Positions 24,460 through 35,600 of a DNA stretch of 64,000 bases are shown here, piece after piece (positions within the stretch are counted from its first letter, which is position 1; every line of letters begins with the position of its first letter). The position numbers and the translations under genes were made by a program. The stretch covers positions 124,001-188,000 of the forward strand of contig JAGFBZ010000946.1 in NCBI GenBank assembly GCA_018398805.1, given 5' to 3'. The stretch is from Hirundichthys speculiger (taxonomy: Eukaryota; Chordata; Actinopteri; Beloniformes; Exocoetidae). The notes below the pieces were generated by a model that saw only the letters and a program-made list of their open reading frames with translations, was not told where the DNA came from and ran no database searches.

Positions 24460-24820
24460 GGCAGCACGGTGGCTTAGTGGTTAGCACTGTTGCCTCACAG
24501 CTAAAAGGTTCCTGGTTCGAACCTCAGCAGGTCTTTCTGTGTGGAGTTTCCATGTTCTCCCCGTGCTTGCGTGGGTTTCCTCGGGGTACTCCAGCTTCCT
24601 CCCACAGTCCAAAGACATGCATGTCAGGTTAATTGCTGGTTCTAAATTGCCCGTAGGAGTGAATGTGGTGTGAGTGATTGTTTGTCTGCGTGTGGCCCTG
24701 CGATGGACTGGTGACCTGTCCAGGTGTACCCTGCCTTTCGCCTGTAGATGGCTGGGATAGGCTCCAGCAGATCCCCCTTGACCCTTCAAGGATGAAACGG
24801 GTATAGATAATGGATGGATT
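24460..24820 (+). mobile_element. tRNA-derived SINE with GGAT tail
   Basis: The head GCAGCACGGTGGCTTAGTGG holds an A box and GGTTCGAACC at 24514-24523 is a perfect B box of an internal pol III promoter. A body with CCCACAGTCCAAAGACATGC and CTGGGATAGGCTCCAG follows, and it ends in a short ATGGATGGAT tail. Flanks TTATTGTCTTCTG and TTATTTCTTCTTG are a likely imperfect target duplication. The same family, headless, is at 62189-63345 on the minus strand. Confidence 0.85.
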
Positions 24821-25760
24821 ATTTCTTCTTGTTTTAGCGTGTTCTTTTTTACAGTGTGAAGCTGAGTTGCAGAGAAAAATGGGCCCAAATATTTGATAAA
24901 CTCACACAGGAAGTCATATACGAAGCAACATGTTATTCATGCTCAATGTGGATCTACAAGTTATTCAGTTGTGGGGTACTTACTTCTCCCTGCATGAGTC
25001 TTTTTTCTTATTTTCTTGAAAGTGACTTACACTGCAAAAGCACTTCGGGCTTTATAAGTTGCAGCACAGTTGTCGTTATTTTAAATCATCCATTTTTTCA
25101 TCAGTCTATAAGTGCATCAACTTGATCTGCAACAAGACGGTTTCACAGCTGATAAACATTATAAGCAAAAAGGCACAAACCGTCTTAAAACAAACAACAG
25201 AGAAAAGAAAGAATAAAAAGGGGACTCTTTCAGGTGACAATAATAGCAACAAGTGATTGAAGCTTTTTGTGGTTTGAGACAATAATGTTTCAGATGACGG
25301 TACTTGACCTGGATCCTCTCAGTAGGGAGACGATGTGACGATGATCAACTCCCTCTCAGACTGTCAACACAATCAATCAATAATGTTTACATCAATTCTC
25401 CATATACAGGTCTATAGCTTGGTAGAAGGTGTTCATCCAGATTTGTTGTTAGTAGTTTCTGCTTCCTACATATTATCTTTTAAGTCTGTTCGCTGTCACA
25501 ACACAATCCACTACACAACACCCCTCACACTTCACAACCCAGCACACACCACACCCTCACTGTCCTGTCTCTTTAACTGTCTTGTCTTTAAATGTTTCAC
25601 TGCTGGGGTTTTTTAGTCCTCTCTGACGAAATCAGGATTTAGGATGTCAATAAATGATGTTAGAATTTACTGCCAGAGAGGACTGATGAAGGACACATTC
25701 ACCTTTTACACTTCCACAAAAAAAGTCTTCTATAAGATTAAATTGCATATACATACTAGG

Positions 25761-26944
25761 TAGGGTTGGGCACCAAAAAACGATTCCAAGTAGGAATCGG
25801 TTCCTAACATCCGGTTCTGGAATCGTTTAGAAGATTTTTGAATTTTGATTCCTTTTTTCAGTTCCTAAATGTCTGCGCATTTTGTTTTGTTTTGTTTTGA
25901 TTTGCTACACTAGTTTATTGATGTTACTCCGCCGGGCGTACTCAACTCCGCACTAGTGGTGACGTCACGTCCGTCACCGACGGGACTTCACTCGCCTCAA
26001 CATGGATCCCAAGAGACGCCGCTCTCGAGTTTGGCTGCATTTCAGTCCAGGAAATGACGGCTACTTGGTGCAGTGAAACATCTGTGGGAAGCGAGCACGA
26101 CTAATATGGAAAAACACATTCGCCTGCACGGCATCACAAAAATTAACGAGTGTAGCATATTTCATTAACTGCGTTGCTCCCGTCGCTTCTTCGATTTCAA
26201 CAGAGTCCGTCTTCATCCAGAAACTCTTGCCTTCTCATATACAGTGGTACCTCTACTTACGAACATTTCTACAAACTAAATTTTCAATTTTGTTTTTTTC
26301 AATATTGCCCCTAGTTAAAAAAGAAATTTCAGGATACGAAAGGCAAAAATCCAGTAGCGCTGCTACTCTCAGCTCCCAGAGTTTACCGAACGTGTCGGCT
26401 CTGTATCTCAGTTTGAAAGCGGTGCGTCCGAGCTGCTCTGCCATTGGCTATCGCTTAGCATCTTCCTGGCATCCCATTGGCTAGGAGGCCCCTTGTCTGT
26501 ATGAGCGTAACCCAGCAACACAGGTAAATGAACAATTTTTACCTCCGTCAAGGAGGTTATGTTTCTGTCGGTGTTTATCTGTCAGTTTCTGAAAGAGCAG
26601 ATATGGTCATCTTCCTAAACAAAAACTGTTTATTTCATTTTTGGTTGGGCAAAATGTATTTTGGAGGCCAACTGCCAACTGTAAGTTGTTTAACATTTAG
26701 GCTGTAAGTGAATTCTGTGTATGCATATGTGCATGCAAGCATGTGTAAGAATAAAAATTGCCTGTTGCCTGTGTAAATATATCAGTTTTTTATGAAAAAA
26801 ATTCTACTGTTAGATAAGTCGCAATCTGCTGACCTACACATCAAAGAATCAGAATCGAAAATCGTTTTGAACAGGAATCGAAACAGAGAATCGGAATCGG
26901 AATCGGAATCAGAATCGTTAAAATCCAAACGATGCCCAACCCTA
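25761..26944 (+). mobile_element. hAT element with BED-finger remnant, carrying a mariner-type insert
   Basis: The ends are TAGGGTTGGGCACC and (inverse) TAGGGTTGGGCATC. Flanking 8-mers ATACTAGG and ATAGTAGA agree at 6 of 8. Subterminal AATCGGAATCGG repeats lie at both ends. A frame from the ATG at 26001 reads MDPKRRRSRVWLHFS, then NICGKRAR and, after a frameshift, MEKHIRLHG, i.e. a BED finger with a stop in place of the first cysteine (TGA at 26075). The rest of the transposase is replaced by a mariner-type MITE from 26242. Confidence 0.75.
26242..26640. mobile_element. Left part of a CAGTGGTACC mariner-type MITE
   Basis: It starts CAGTGGTACCTCTACTTACG after TA and matches the complete copy at 53459, including the internal junction to ACCTCCGTCAAGGAGG at about 26541. 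The right TIR is absent; the end is approximate. Confidence 0.75.
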
Positions 26945-28396
26945 ATAGTAGATGCTTTGGCTAGATGATGGCTCTAACCATGAATGCATGAATGCAGACA
27001 CAAAATAAGGAAGAAAAAAAAACTCCCTCTCAGATCTGAGGTCAGATCCTTCTCTTGGGTTGCTCACAATGACTCACATTGAACTTCCAGACTCTTAGTT
27101 ATACAGTCGTCCAGGTCCAACGCATACACACCAAGGACTGAAACTTTCCCTCTCTGAAATGTTCAAAGTTTGTATATTTTCGTGAGGAACCTACTGCACC
27201 TCTCCCACAGCATGTCGTTGTTATTTACTGTATTTACCTGCTTCGTTGCTCTTTGAGGAGGGTAGGAGGTTTAAAGATGGGTCAAGGTACAGACAAGCAC
27301 GACTCAAAGTAAATAAAAGTACCTCGCAGCCTCCTAAGAGAGAATGTTTTACGAGGACATAAGGGAAATAAAAAATGTTTTCCTGGAGACCATGCTAAAT
27401 TCCTCAATTGTTTAATTTTAATTATTAAGCATTGAAATGTTTCCCTCCTCTCGCCTTCTAATAGAAGAATCTTTGACTGAGAGGAAATTAACAAGTGACC
27501 TTGTTTTATTCACCAGGTCTGAAATAAGAGCATTTTTCTCACCTGATCGGTGAGTTGACTCCTAGATCAGGCAGACCAGGTGAACTGCTCCTGCCTGCTT
27601 TATTCCAGTTACTCCATCTGTCCAGGTCTGTTTAAGGAGCGAGAGGGACTCGTCTCTCACTGACTTTCTCGTGTCTCTGGTCAGCCAAGCTTGCTGCCGC
27701 TCTTGAAATCCCGCCTCCTCTCCGGTTCCCCCTGCAAGCTCCAGTTATGTTATACTGGGGTTGATTAGGTTGACGTCTTAAACCGTCATATATCCAGTTT
27801 TCAAGCTGTTGTGATGTCGTTTTGAGAGGTGCATTCATTGATGCAAACTGTCTGCAGATGTGGAAATCATTTGAGAATAACTGCACTGTATTTTTATCAG
27901 TTAGGCTAATTGCTATTTCCTATGGTACTGATGTGCTTGAGAGGTTATTGGATGCATTGTTTTTATCCAAAATACGCCTCCAAAGCCATAGGACCGATCT
28001 CCAAAGAGGCACACCACTTTTGCATCACAGCCTAAACAGCGGCGCTCTTCTGTGACACGTTGCGACGACAGCTGACTATGCCGGCCTCGGCAGCATGTAC
28101 GCATCACGTATTTCACCGCGACATCGTCACATTAAGAGACAAAGTCGAGAGAGCCAACAAACTGCACAATGGTGCTGTCCAAACTTTTATCATCTAAAGA
28201 GAAAGTAGTGTTTCTGTAGGGACACATGATACATGCTTGGAAAATTAGGGAAGGGTACGTATTTAATCCAGAGGAGCAAGTCACGAAACGGATCGGTGCG
28301 ACTACGTTCTCCTTTCCAGGTGTTCTGTCCCTCCTGCCGTTGTACACCAGGGGGCGTGTCACGCGTTTCACAAAGATCGTTAATGAGAGTGTGATT

Positions 28397-28782
28397 AGGG
28401 GTGAGTATTGGCAAGGACCTCGCAATATGATATGTATCATGATACTTGGGTCACGATACGATATTATCGCGATATATTGCGATATTCTACCCAGTTAATA
28501 TCAAAATTAAAAGTAGAGATGAAAAATCAAGTTGCTGTATATGTTCATCAGATGATATTGATCATTCAGAGGACAAATTGAGTCAAAACTATTTGCTTCA
28601 AAACAACCTATTTATGGTTTATTATTAGTGTTTTTGCACATTTAAATTTAAAACAATTTAAATGTGAAAATTAAACAATTTTCCTAAAAAATCGACATTA
28701 GGAGCTGAAAAATCAATATTATATTGGGCAGCCAAAAATCGCGATATATTGCCAAATCGATTTTTTTTTTCACCCCCCTCAG
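28397..28782. mobile_element. Short hAT-like element with CGATATATTGCGATA motifs
   Basis: It begins TAGGGGTGAGTATTGG and ends with the inverse of GGGGGTGAAAAAAAAAAATC. Subterminal ATCGCGATATATTGC motifs occur at both ends. A related, opposite-oriented partial copy is at 58417-58745. The target duplication is unclear. Confidence 0.65.
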
Positions 28783-30221
28783 GTGTGAGAGGCAGGAAGA
28801 CACTGGTTAGCGATGAGGAGGGAGATGTGAGGAAGGGCGGGAGGTTTGGAAAAGGGAATTTAAATCCCGTGTGTTTGTGTGCGTGAGTGTGCAGCAGACA
28901 GATTAGTTCACATGCTGAAGCATCGCTCAAAAAGAGGATGACACCTGCTGTCGCCGCTTAGAAGATGAACAATCCACCTTCACACCGAAAGCCTTGACAC
29001 GCTCAGCACAACACACACACACTCATAAATCCATGTTTCTGCTGCGCGTTCACAGCGATAATCAACAGTTGTTTAATAGAAATACACTCCTGTTTTACAT
29101 TTGGGTCACTCTGACGTCACATTTGAACACATCGCCTTCAAGGGACCAATAAAAAAAAAGAACTGATTATTATTAAACTTATCCTGCCGCTTCAGCTCCA
29201 ACAGGCAGCCTTGTAACAGCTGCAAAAACACTTCTCCATTTGCACTTTCTTCCTTTAAGTGTTATTTCCTGGAGGAGTAAATTGCATCTGACCGTTTATT
29301 TCAGTGACAGCCTCAGACTTGAGTTGATTTGTGTCCTGGAATTAATAACGGGTGAGGGGAGACAGTAGCTTCATCCGCAGGGGGATGAACGTTAGCAGCA
29401 AAATTATATCCATACAGAGCAAACACCTTTACATTCCTGCTGCTTCCACGTCTGACTTCATCAGTTGATCGGTGGAGTCCGACTGAGCCTGTCACATAAC
29501 GCTGCCGCTTCTTCTCGCAACATAGAAAGTTGTTCTGGCATTGAGGATAGCAAATGACGAAAGGTCTCAGTTGTGATTTTGTTATGCTGTGTGCAGCAAC
29601 ATGGGCTCGTTGGTCTTGCATTTGGCGTTTTTAAAGACCTCCATACGTCCTCTGCAGGGATCAGGCCAGTCCAGCACCCAGATACTCTTCTTCCTCGCTC
29701 ATACCTTTGTAATCAAGGCCAATTGGGGTTTTTTGCATTGTCTTGTAAAAAAATGTGTGGGTATTCCTGGAAAAGATGTGGCCCTGAAGGCAGCATATTC
29801 TGCTCTAACATCTTCTCTTGTGTTTTTGCCATTAATGTTGCCATCAATGAGGTCTATATGAGCTTTGCCAAGGGCACCGATGCAACCCTGTACCAACACA
29901 GAGCCGGGCTTTTGACCAGAGCAAGACCCCCGAGCACATATCATTAACTAAAATTATAATATTAATTTCTAATCAAAGACAAATGTCAAGTAAAAAAAAA
30001 AATAAACTCCTATAGTGGAAGAAAAAAATGTTTAAGCCTAACAGTGGCAAGGAAAAACTGCACTTTAAGAGGAAGAAACCTCAAGCAGAACCTGGATCAT
30101 GAGTGGGGATGTAATGGAGAGAATCTGGCCATTTTTCAAAATAAAACATAATTTAGACTCAGATAATAAATGATGCTGTAATAATGGAAGTTATTTATTT
30201 TTTGTTCTCTGTGGCCTGGTA

Positions 30222-30285
30222 CCAAATGACCCACGGACCGGTACCAGGCCAGAGCCCAGGGGTTGGGGACCCCTGCCTCTATAGG
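30222..30285. mobile_element. hAT MITE terminus fragment
   Basis: GGGGTTGGGGACCCCTGCC, with an internal inverted GGTACCA...GGTACCAGGCC, resembles the CAGGGGTCCCCAACC ends of common hAT MITEs. Only one end is present. Confidence 0.45.
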
Positions 30286-31433
30286 ACAAAGTGTATGAAT
30301 AGTAATTATTTATTAACTTTAGAACTAATAATTCCATGTACTTATATTCTGATTGATACATTGTTAGTAGATGAACTACAGAGACGACTGTATAAACAGA
30401 TGTGGGCAGCAACACTGAGGTGGTCAGACTGCAGGTCAGCGTGTTAGCTGATATCCCAGAGACATCTATATCTCTAGATGTCGACGTCACCTCTGAATGA
30501 GGGATAACATAAAACTTTATTGTGTGGAAAAAAGAAGCCTTACGTGGCATTAGCGATGGCAGCTCCAGTGTAGTTCTTGACAAATGTTTCCCACGGTAAT
30601 ATCCCGGTTCCATCAGTTGCGCGTGTTGTCAGATTTGGGCCTGCTGTTGCTGGATAGCAGCAACGAGGCTGAACGACACCGTGAATGTGGCGCAGAACCA
30701 AAGCGACGGGCTAAAGGAGGCTAAAACTCTGAGCGGCTGCTCCTCCAAAGTGACCTGAACCCTGCTGTCCTCCTCATTTCACTGCATCAGTGAGACCCAC
30801 ATAAATTCTTCAAGGACAATTTACTCCCCTGCCAGCTCTCCCTCTACTCTGTCTTTCTTTCCTCTCCCTTTTCTACCCCCCCATCTCATCTCATGGCCGT
30901 TACTCTACAGTCCTCTGCGACCAAACATCCATGTGCACGTATGCAGCAGGCGTGTGTGAGTGTTGGCGTGCAGACGTGCACTCAGCTCACTGCTTCCCAA
31001 TCAAGCATTAAGAGGGAATTAAGGTGTCGTTTTCCTCAGATTTATTAGCTGCAGTCTGTTGTGAAACCAAGAAAGAGGGAGCTCTACCCTCTCCCCTCTC
31101 TCTCTCTTTCTCCTTCTCCTTTGGATTGTTTCTTTTTATTTCTATTCATCCCTCCATCTCTCTCTCTCTCTCCCACACACACACACACAGAAAAAGCCCT
31201 GTTTGAAATACTAATTACAGTTTCTGCTGCATTGCAGGGTGCTTTTGTTCTCTGGTAGACAATAATGTTTGAAGCATGTTTGGGTGAATGAGTCGTTCTC
31301 CAGGCGAGAAACTGGTGTTTACTTTTAGTTTGAGACAAAAGAAAGCAATACCTTTAATACTGAAATTCAAACTGGAGTTATTGGATGACACCAGCAACTG
31401 TATGAAAATGTTGGTTTTCGCCGTAGTCTAGTC

Positions 31434-31727
31434 CAGTGGTGCAAAAACTGTGGTACGCGTACCACTGGTGGTACGTGAGCGCTCTCTGGTGGTACGCAGG
31501 GGAACGTCAGGACTTGTTAATGCATGACAATGCTTTATTAATACGTTTCAAATTAAATTCAGGTAACAATAAATAACCACAATAAGGAATAAGCATCTTT
31601 CCTGTGTGTTTAAAGCTAATTCAGAAGGCATATATGGCTATATTTTAAAATTGGTCATCATGGTGGTACTGGGAGAGCTCAATAGTTTCTCAGGTGGTAC
31701 GCAGGATTAAAAGTTTGTGAACCACTG
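31434..31727. mobile_element. 294-bp hAT MITE with perfect 8-bp TSD
   Basis: The ends are CAGTGGTGCAAAAACTG and (inverse) CAGTGGTTCACAAACTT, flanked by identical GTCTAGTC at 31426-31433 and 31728-31735. Internal GGTGGTACG motifs are repeated. There is no coding capacity. Confidence 0.9.
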
Positions 31728-32095
31728 GTCTAGTCGAATGAAGGCCTGCCATCACATGCTTGATATCTGAAGCTCAGGTATCTGAAAGGAAGAAATAGTG
31801 ACGGGACACCTTGTGGCTTAAAGTAGATCACAGAGCTATGGTGCACATCACGATGGAGGCGACGAACAGACTCAAGAAAGTACCGATAAAAGAGAAAATG
31901 AGAGAGTGGCCAGGCAAGAGGCCAAAGAAGAGCAGTGTTGTAAAAGCCTTTCAACCTCCAAGCCTGTAGGGGTCTGTTGAGCCTGTTGAGCTGTCAGAGT
32001 TCCTTTTTGCTGCTTTAAAGATTTCTTCACAGTGTCTCTGATTAATCATTCAGACTGGTCTTTCAGTTGTGGAGCCCCAAAGGGTTTGTCTTTGG

Positions 32096-33267
32096 CAGTG
32101 TTGTACCTGAACACGTTCATTGAATGAAAGTTCACAAACTAGTTCGTATTTTGTGCGAACGTGACCTGAACTCGCTGTCTTTCTCCTTCACCAGCGGGGG
32201 GCGTGAACGAGTTCATTTGGGCAGTTGTGAACGACGCTCTTTCAAAGTTCGCGCACGGTCAAAACCGTTCCAGGTTTCCAGTAAACCCCATTTAAAATCC
32301 ACCACAAATGAGCCTGATATGTATCTGAGGAAATCAATCAAACATGGCAACACGGCTGTCACTGCTGTCACGCTGACAATTACGTCATCAAACGTTTAAA
32401 ATGATCATGAAGGAATATGAGAGCTACAGTTACCCAGAACTGGAGGAGACCCCCGACTGCTGGGGGGGATTGAAATATTGAAATGGGGGGAAAAACATTT
32501 GCACCTTAAGGACCTGTTTTTGTCTTATAATAAAGACCATTTGGCAGCAAGTTTTTCCTCATATTTTTAATATACTGTAGAGCGGTGATTCTCAAAGTGT
32601 GGGCCACGGCCCCCTGGTGGGCCGTCGTGGGACTGCAGGTGGGCCATGAGAGGTCATTAAAATTAAACAAATGTGTTTAAATCCTGGAACTTTTTAAAAT
32701 ATGTTTTTAATTACTGTAAAATATTCATGAGATTATTAAAAAACATTAAGAAGTAATAAAACAAACCAGCTAAGTTATTCTACTTTCATCTTAACTTAAT
32801 ATGACAAGTGTCACCTTATTTGTTGACCCCTTACATTAATATCGGATCATGGTTCCTGGTCCTGTATGTTGATCACAGTTGTGATTAAAGGTTTCGGTGG
32901 GCTGCGGAGATTTTTCACATTTCAAATTGGGTCTTGGTATTCTGTAGTTTGGGAACGGCTGCTGTAGAGAGAAGCTGAAACAGAAATTACAGTTTTACGT
33001 GAGCTGTTCCTTCAATGCTAATGTGAACCCTGGTTGGTTAAAGATTCAGAACTGGACCAATAGTTTTCGACAGATAAAATGGATAAAATAATTGCCGTTT
33101 GTGGTGGTGTAGTATATGGGCAGTGGTAATCATTTTGACAAATAATTGCTTGCAGCAACATTAAAAGAAAAATGAGAAAAAAAAAAAACTAAAAATAAAC
33201 TATTTAGTTCATTTTTTGAAATGATGAACTTAACTAGTTCATGTTGCAAGTGAACTTGCCAACACTG
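32096..33267. mobile_element. hAT-like element with AGTTCA subterminal motifs, hosting a second MITE
   Basis: The left end CAGTGTTGTACCTGAAC and right end (inverse) CAGTGTTGGCAAGTTCAC delimit 1172 bp. Flanking 8-mers GTCTTTGG and GTTTTCCG match only partly. Subterminal TAGTTCATTT/GAACGAGTTCA motifs occur at both ends. A second MITE with its own TSD is inserted at 32583-32961. Confidence 0.65.
32583..32961. mobile_element. 379-bp hAT MITE nested inside another, perfect 8-bp TSD
   Basis: The ends are CGGTGATTCTCAAAGTGTGG and (inverse) CAGCCGTTCCCAAACTACAG, with identical CTGTAGAG duplications at 32575-32582 and 32962-32969. Confidence 0.9.
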
Positions 33268-33973
33268 GTTTTCCGGACTTTGTTAATAAACTCTAGGGGC
33301 CTGATTTACTAAAGGTTTGCGTGCGTAAAAACGTGTGCAAACTTGACATCACCCGCAAACCAATGCGCAAGCTGATTTACTAACAGCGTGCAAAGAGGAC
33401 TGCGCCTCTCAAATGAGCAAAATAGCACACGCTGTTCATTTAGTACTTTTGCCCTGATGAATAATCAATATGGGGCGTACCCGCCAGAAAGCGCAAAATA
33501 CTGGGAGGGGAAAATGCAAATAGGTTCATTTACCACGCGCAATGAGATTTACCAACCCTGAAAGTAATTGCGGGGATTGTGATTGCGTCTGTATTTAATA
33601 CGTTCGAAAGGAAGGTGCTAATCTGCCCAGCATTACGCACCGATGGCTGCTGTTATTGTGGCAAGGAGGCGACATCGCCAAAATCAAAGAATACGCAGAG
33701 AGAGAGTCTTTCGGACTCGTGTAAATTTGTTTGCACATGCAAAAAGGAGAAATATTTTATTTGAATGTTAAATCGAGTATTATTCAGCAAAAGGTTGCCA
33801 CAGGAGGCACCAGGGTTTCCGTTGTCTGGTAATTGCCGGACTTTGTCTGGTAAAATATGCGGAAGTCCGGGATTTTATAATCTCTCCGGTCAAAATGTCC
33901 GGTGAAAATACTCCTCCCAAGCACAATTTCAGTTGTAATAAAATGGGTTATTTCCACATCATTTTATGAAAAA

Positions 33974-34101
33974 CGCCTCGGGGTTCTCCCAGAGGAGCTG
34001 GTGGAAGCGGCCGGGGGATCTGGACCTCTGAAGCTGCTGGCCCCGCGACCCGACTTCGGATAAGCGGAAGCTAATGGATGGATGGATGGATGGATGGATG
34101 G
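33974..34101 (+). mobile_element. 5'-truncated Rex3-type (RTE clade) retrotransposon tail
   Basis: The 3' end reads CTGCTGGCCCCGCGACCCGA, CGGATAAGCGGAAG and a (GGAT)n tail at 34074-34101, matching the Rex3-type terminus widespread in teleosts. Direct repeats ATTTTATGAAAAA flank it at 33961-33973 and 34102-34114 (13 bp). Only about 128 bp of the element was copied. Confidence 0.85.
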
Positions 34102-34306
34102 ATTTTATGAAAAAACATATACTTTTTTTACGAATGAGTAGTGTGTGAGGACGAGTCGGCTCCAGCCACAGCTCCACTCATTGATGCCACAGGTGCGCGC
34201 AGAGACGCATCTCCGTAATGACAGTGCTCCGCGGTTATGGAGGCTTGAACTTCTCAACGGCCACTTAACCACCTGTCTGTCTTGTTTGCCGAAGTTTTAT
34301 TAAAGG

Positions 34307-34561
34307 CCACTTTTTCTTTAGTTCTTTGCCTTATATCTTGCCACTTCTTTTAACCTCATCTGCCGTTCTTTTTGTCTTACCAACTGCATTTATTCTATCG
34401 CAGATTTTCTCCCATATTGCGTTTCTTTTGGTAATGTTTAAATTTATTTGCTGTAGTTCATGAATGTGTTTATTTGCCTCTTCCACTAATATCTCTAACT
34501 CCAACTCGTCAAATTTCATTTTGCGCTTGCGTCTATCCTGCTTTCCATCCAGACTCTCCAT
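34307..34561 (-). pseudogene. Harbinger Myb-like (SANT/MADF-type) DNA-binding protein, frameshifted
   Basis: The minus-strand frame from the ATG at 34561 reads MESLDGKQDRRKRKMKFDEL, then LEILVEEANKH and LNITKRNAIWEKICDRINAV followed by KRTADEVK, the usual pattern of the Myb-like accessory protein of Harbinger transposons. After EVK a one-base shift is needed to continue into KKWQDIRQRTKEK, the expected third helix (WQD). In intact elements this protein brings the transposase to the element ends. The remainder is missing. Confidence 0.75.
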
Positions 34562-35320
34562 GGCGCAAACCGTAAGACACGCAACACCTCATTTAAATAC
34601 TGCGGTTTGCACCTGTTATCATTTGCGCGAGCATTCTTAGTTGATCACCTGCAAAACACACAACAACAGCACGCGCAAACTTTTTCAGTGCACACGCAAT
34701 TTAGTACTCTTTATTTAGGATCTTAGTAAATCAGGCCCTAAGTGTTCTTGTGGTGTTAAATCTGACCTAAAATCCAGAGATTTAACATTTTGATTTGTCA
34801 CATTTTCACACATGTTGGATTTGTGATGGAGGACGACAGGAGACGGAACAGAGACATAAACAAAAGGTCACGGCTTGAACCTCTGAAATGTTCTCTGAAT
34901 TTGTAAAAAAAGAAAAAAAATTGCTCCTGTTTTCAGAAACTCAAACAGGTCCTTGGACGCTACAGAAACCTGCACACATGATGTTCACGCAGGAAAAGAT
35001 AAGATCATGCATGCTCACAGTGGTGCAATGTTGAGTGCAGTACACACCCTCACCCACCTACACCCCCCCCCACACACAGTGAGATATGGGCTCGGCTGAA
35101 TAATTTCAATCTTCTTATCAGATGGAAAATATGGACAGCACTTAAAAGCTCTGAAGTGTATCACAGCTATAAATCAAGTCCAACCTCATCGACTCTCCTC
35201 CTCCTCCCCTTCCACGTCCTTCTGTCATTTTCTCCCTCCCTCTTTTCTCCCGTCTTCTTCATCTTCTCATCCCTTTCTCCTTTCCCCCTCCATCCTCACG
35301 CTTCCTGGATTATCAGCTGC

Positions 35321-35396
35321 CTCTCCTCTCCTCTCCTCTCCTCCTCTCTCCTCTCCTCTCCTCCTCTCTCCTCTCCTCTCCTCTCCTCTCCTCTCC
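35321..35396. repeat. (CTCTC)n microsatellite, left of the Tx1-like element
   Basis: An almost pure CTCTC/CTCCT repeat of about 76 bp. The same repeat resumes right after the retrotransposon at 40893-40921. Confidence 0.95.
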
Positions 35397-35600
35397 TTCC
35401 GTTTCCGGTGAGTGTGAGTGGTGGACGTGTGAGTGGCGCGGGGGTTTGGATGGTCTGGACTTCACCCTTTGGGTTTGGTTTTCTCTTTTGGTGTTCTTTC
35501 TGCATGATCGGGTAAGTGGTTTTTTTGTTCCTTTTTTTTCTGTCGTGGCTCGAGCCGTGGGTGCGCCCTGGTTTGGCTCGTCGCCCGTGTTTGAGGGGGA

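Larger units (their letters stand above)
33297..34738 (-). mobile_element. Harbinger-type element with Myb-like gene remnant
   Basis: The ends are GGGCCTGATTTACTAA and (inverse) GGGCCTGATTTACTAA, with short TAG/TAA flanks compatible with a 3-bp PIF/Harbinger target. Subterminal CGCAAAC and TTTGCGC motifs are repeated. A Myb/SANT-like frame lies near the right end on the minus strand. The DDE transposase gene is missing and a truncated Rex3 copy is inserted at 33974-34101. Confidence 0.8.

Noticed and set aside
24460..24530. Possible tRNA gene (A and B boxes)
   Set aside because: The boxes belong to a SINE with a long 3' body and tail, and no cloverleaf acceptor stem closes.
31024..31258. Ser/Phe/His-rich open frames
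   Set aside because: They run through a CT-rich and (CA)n simple repeat.
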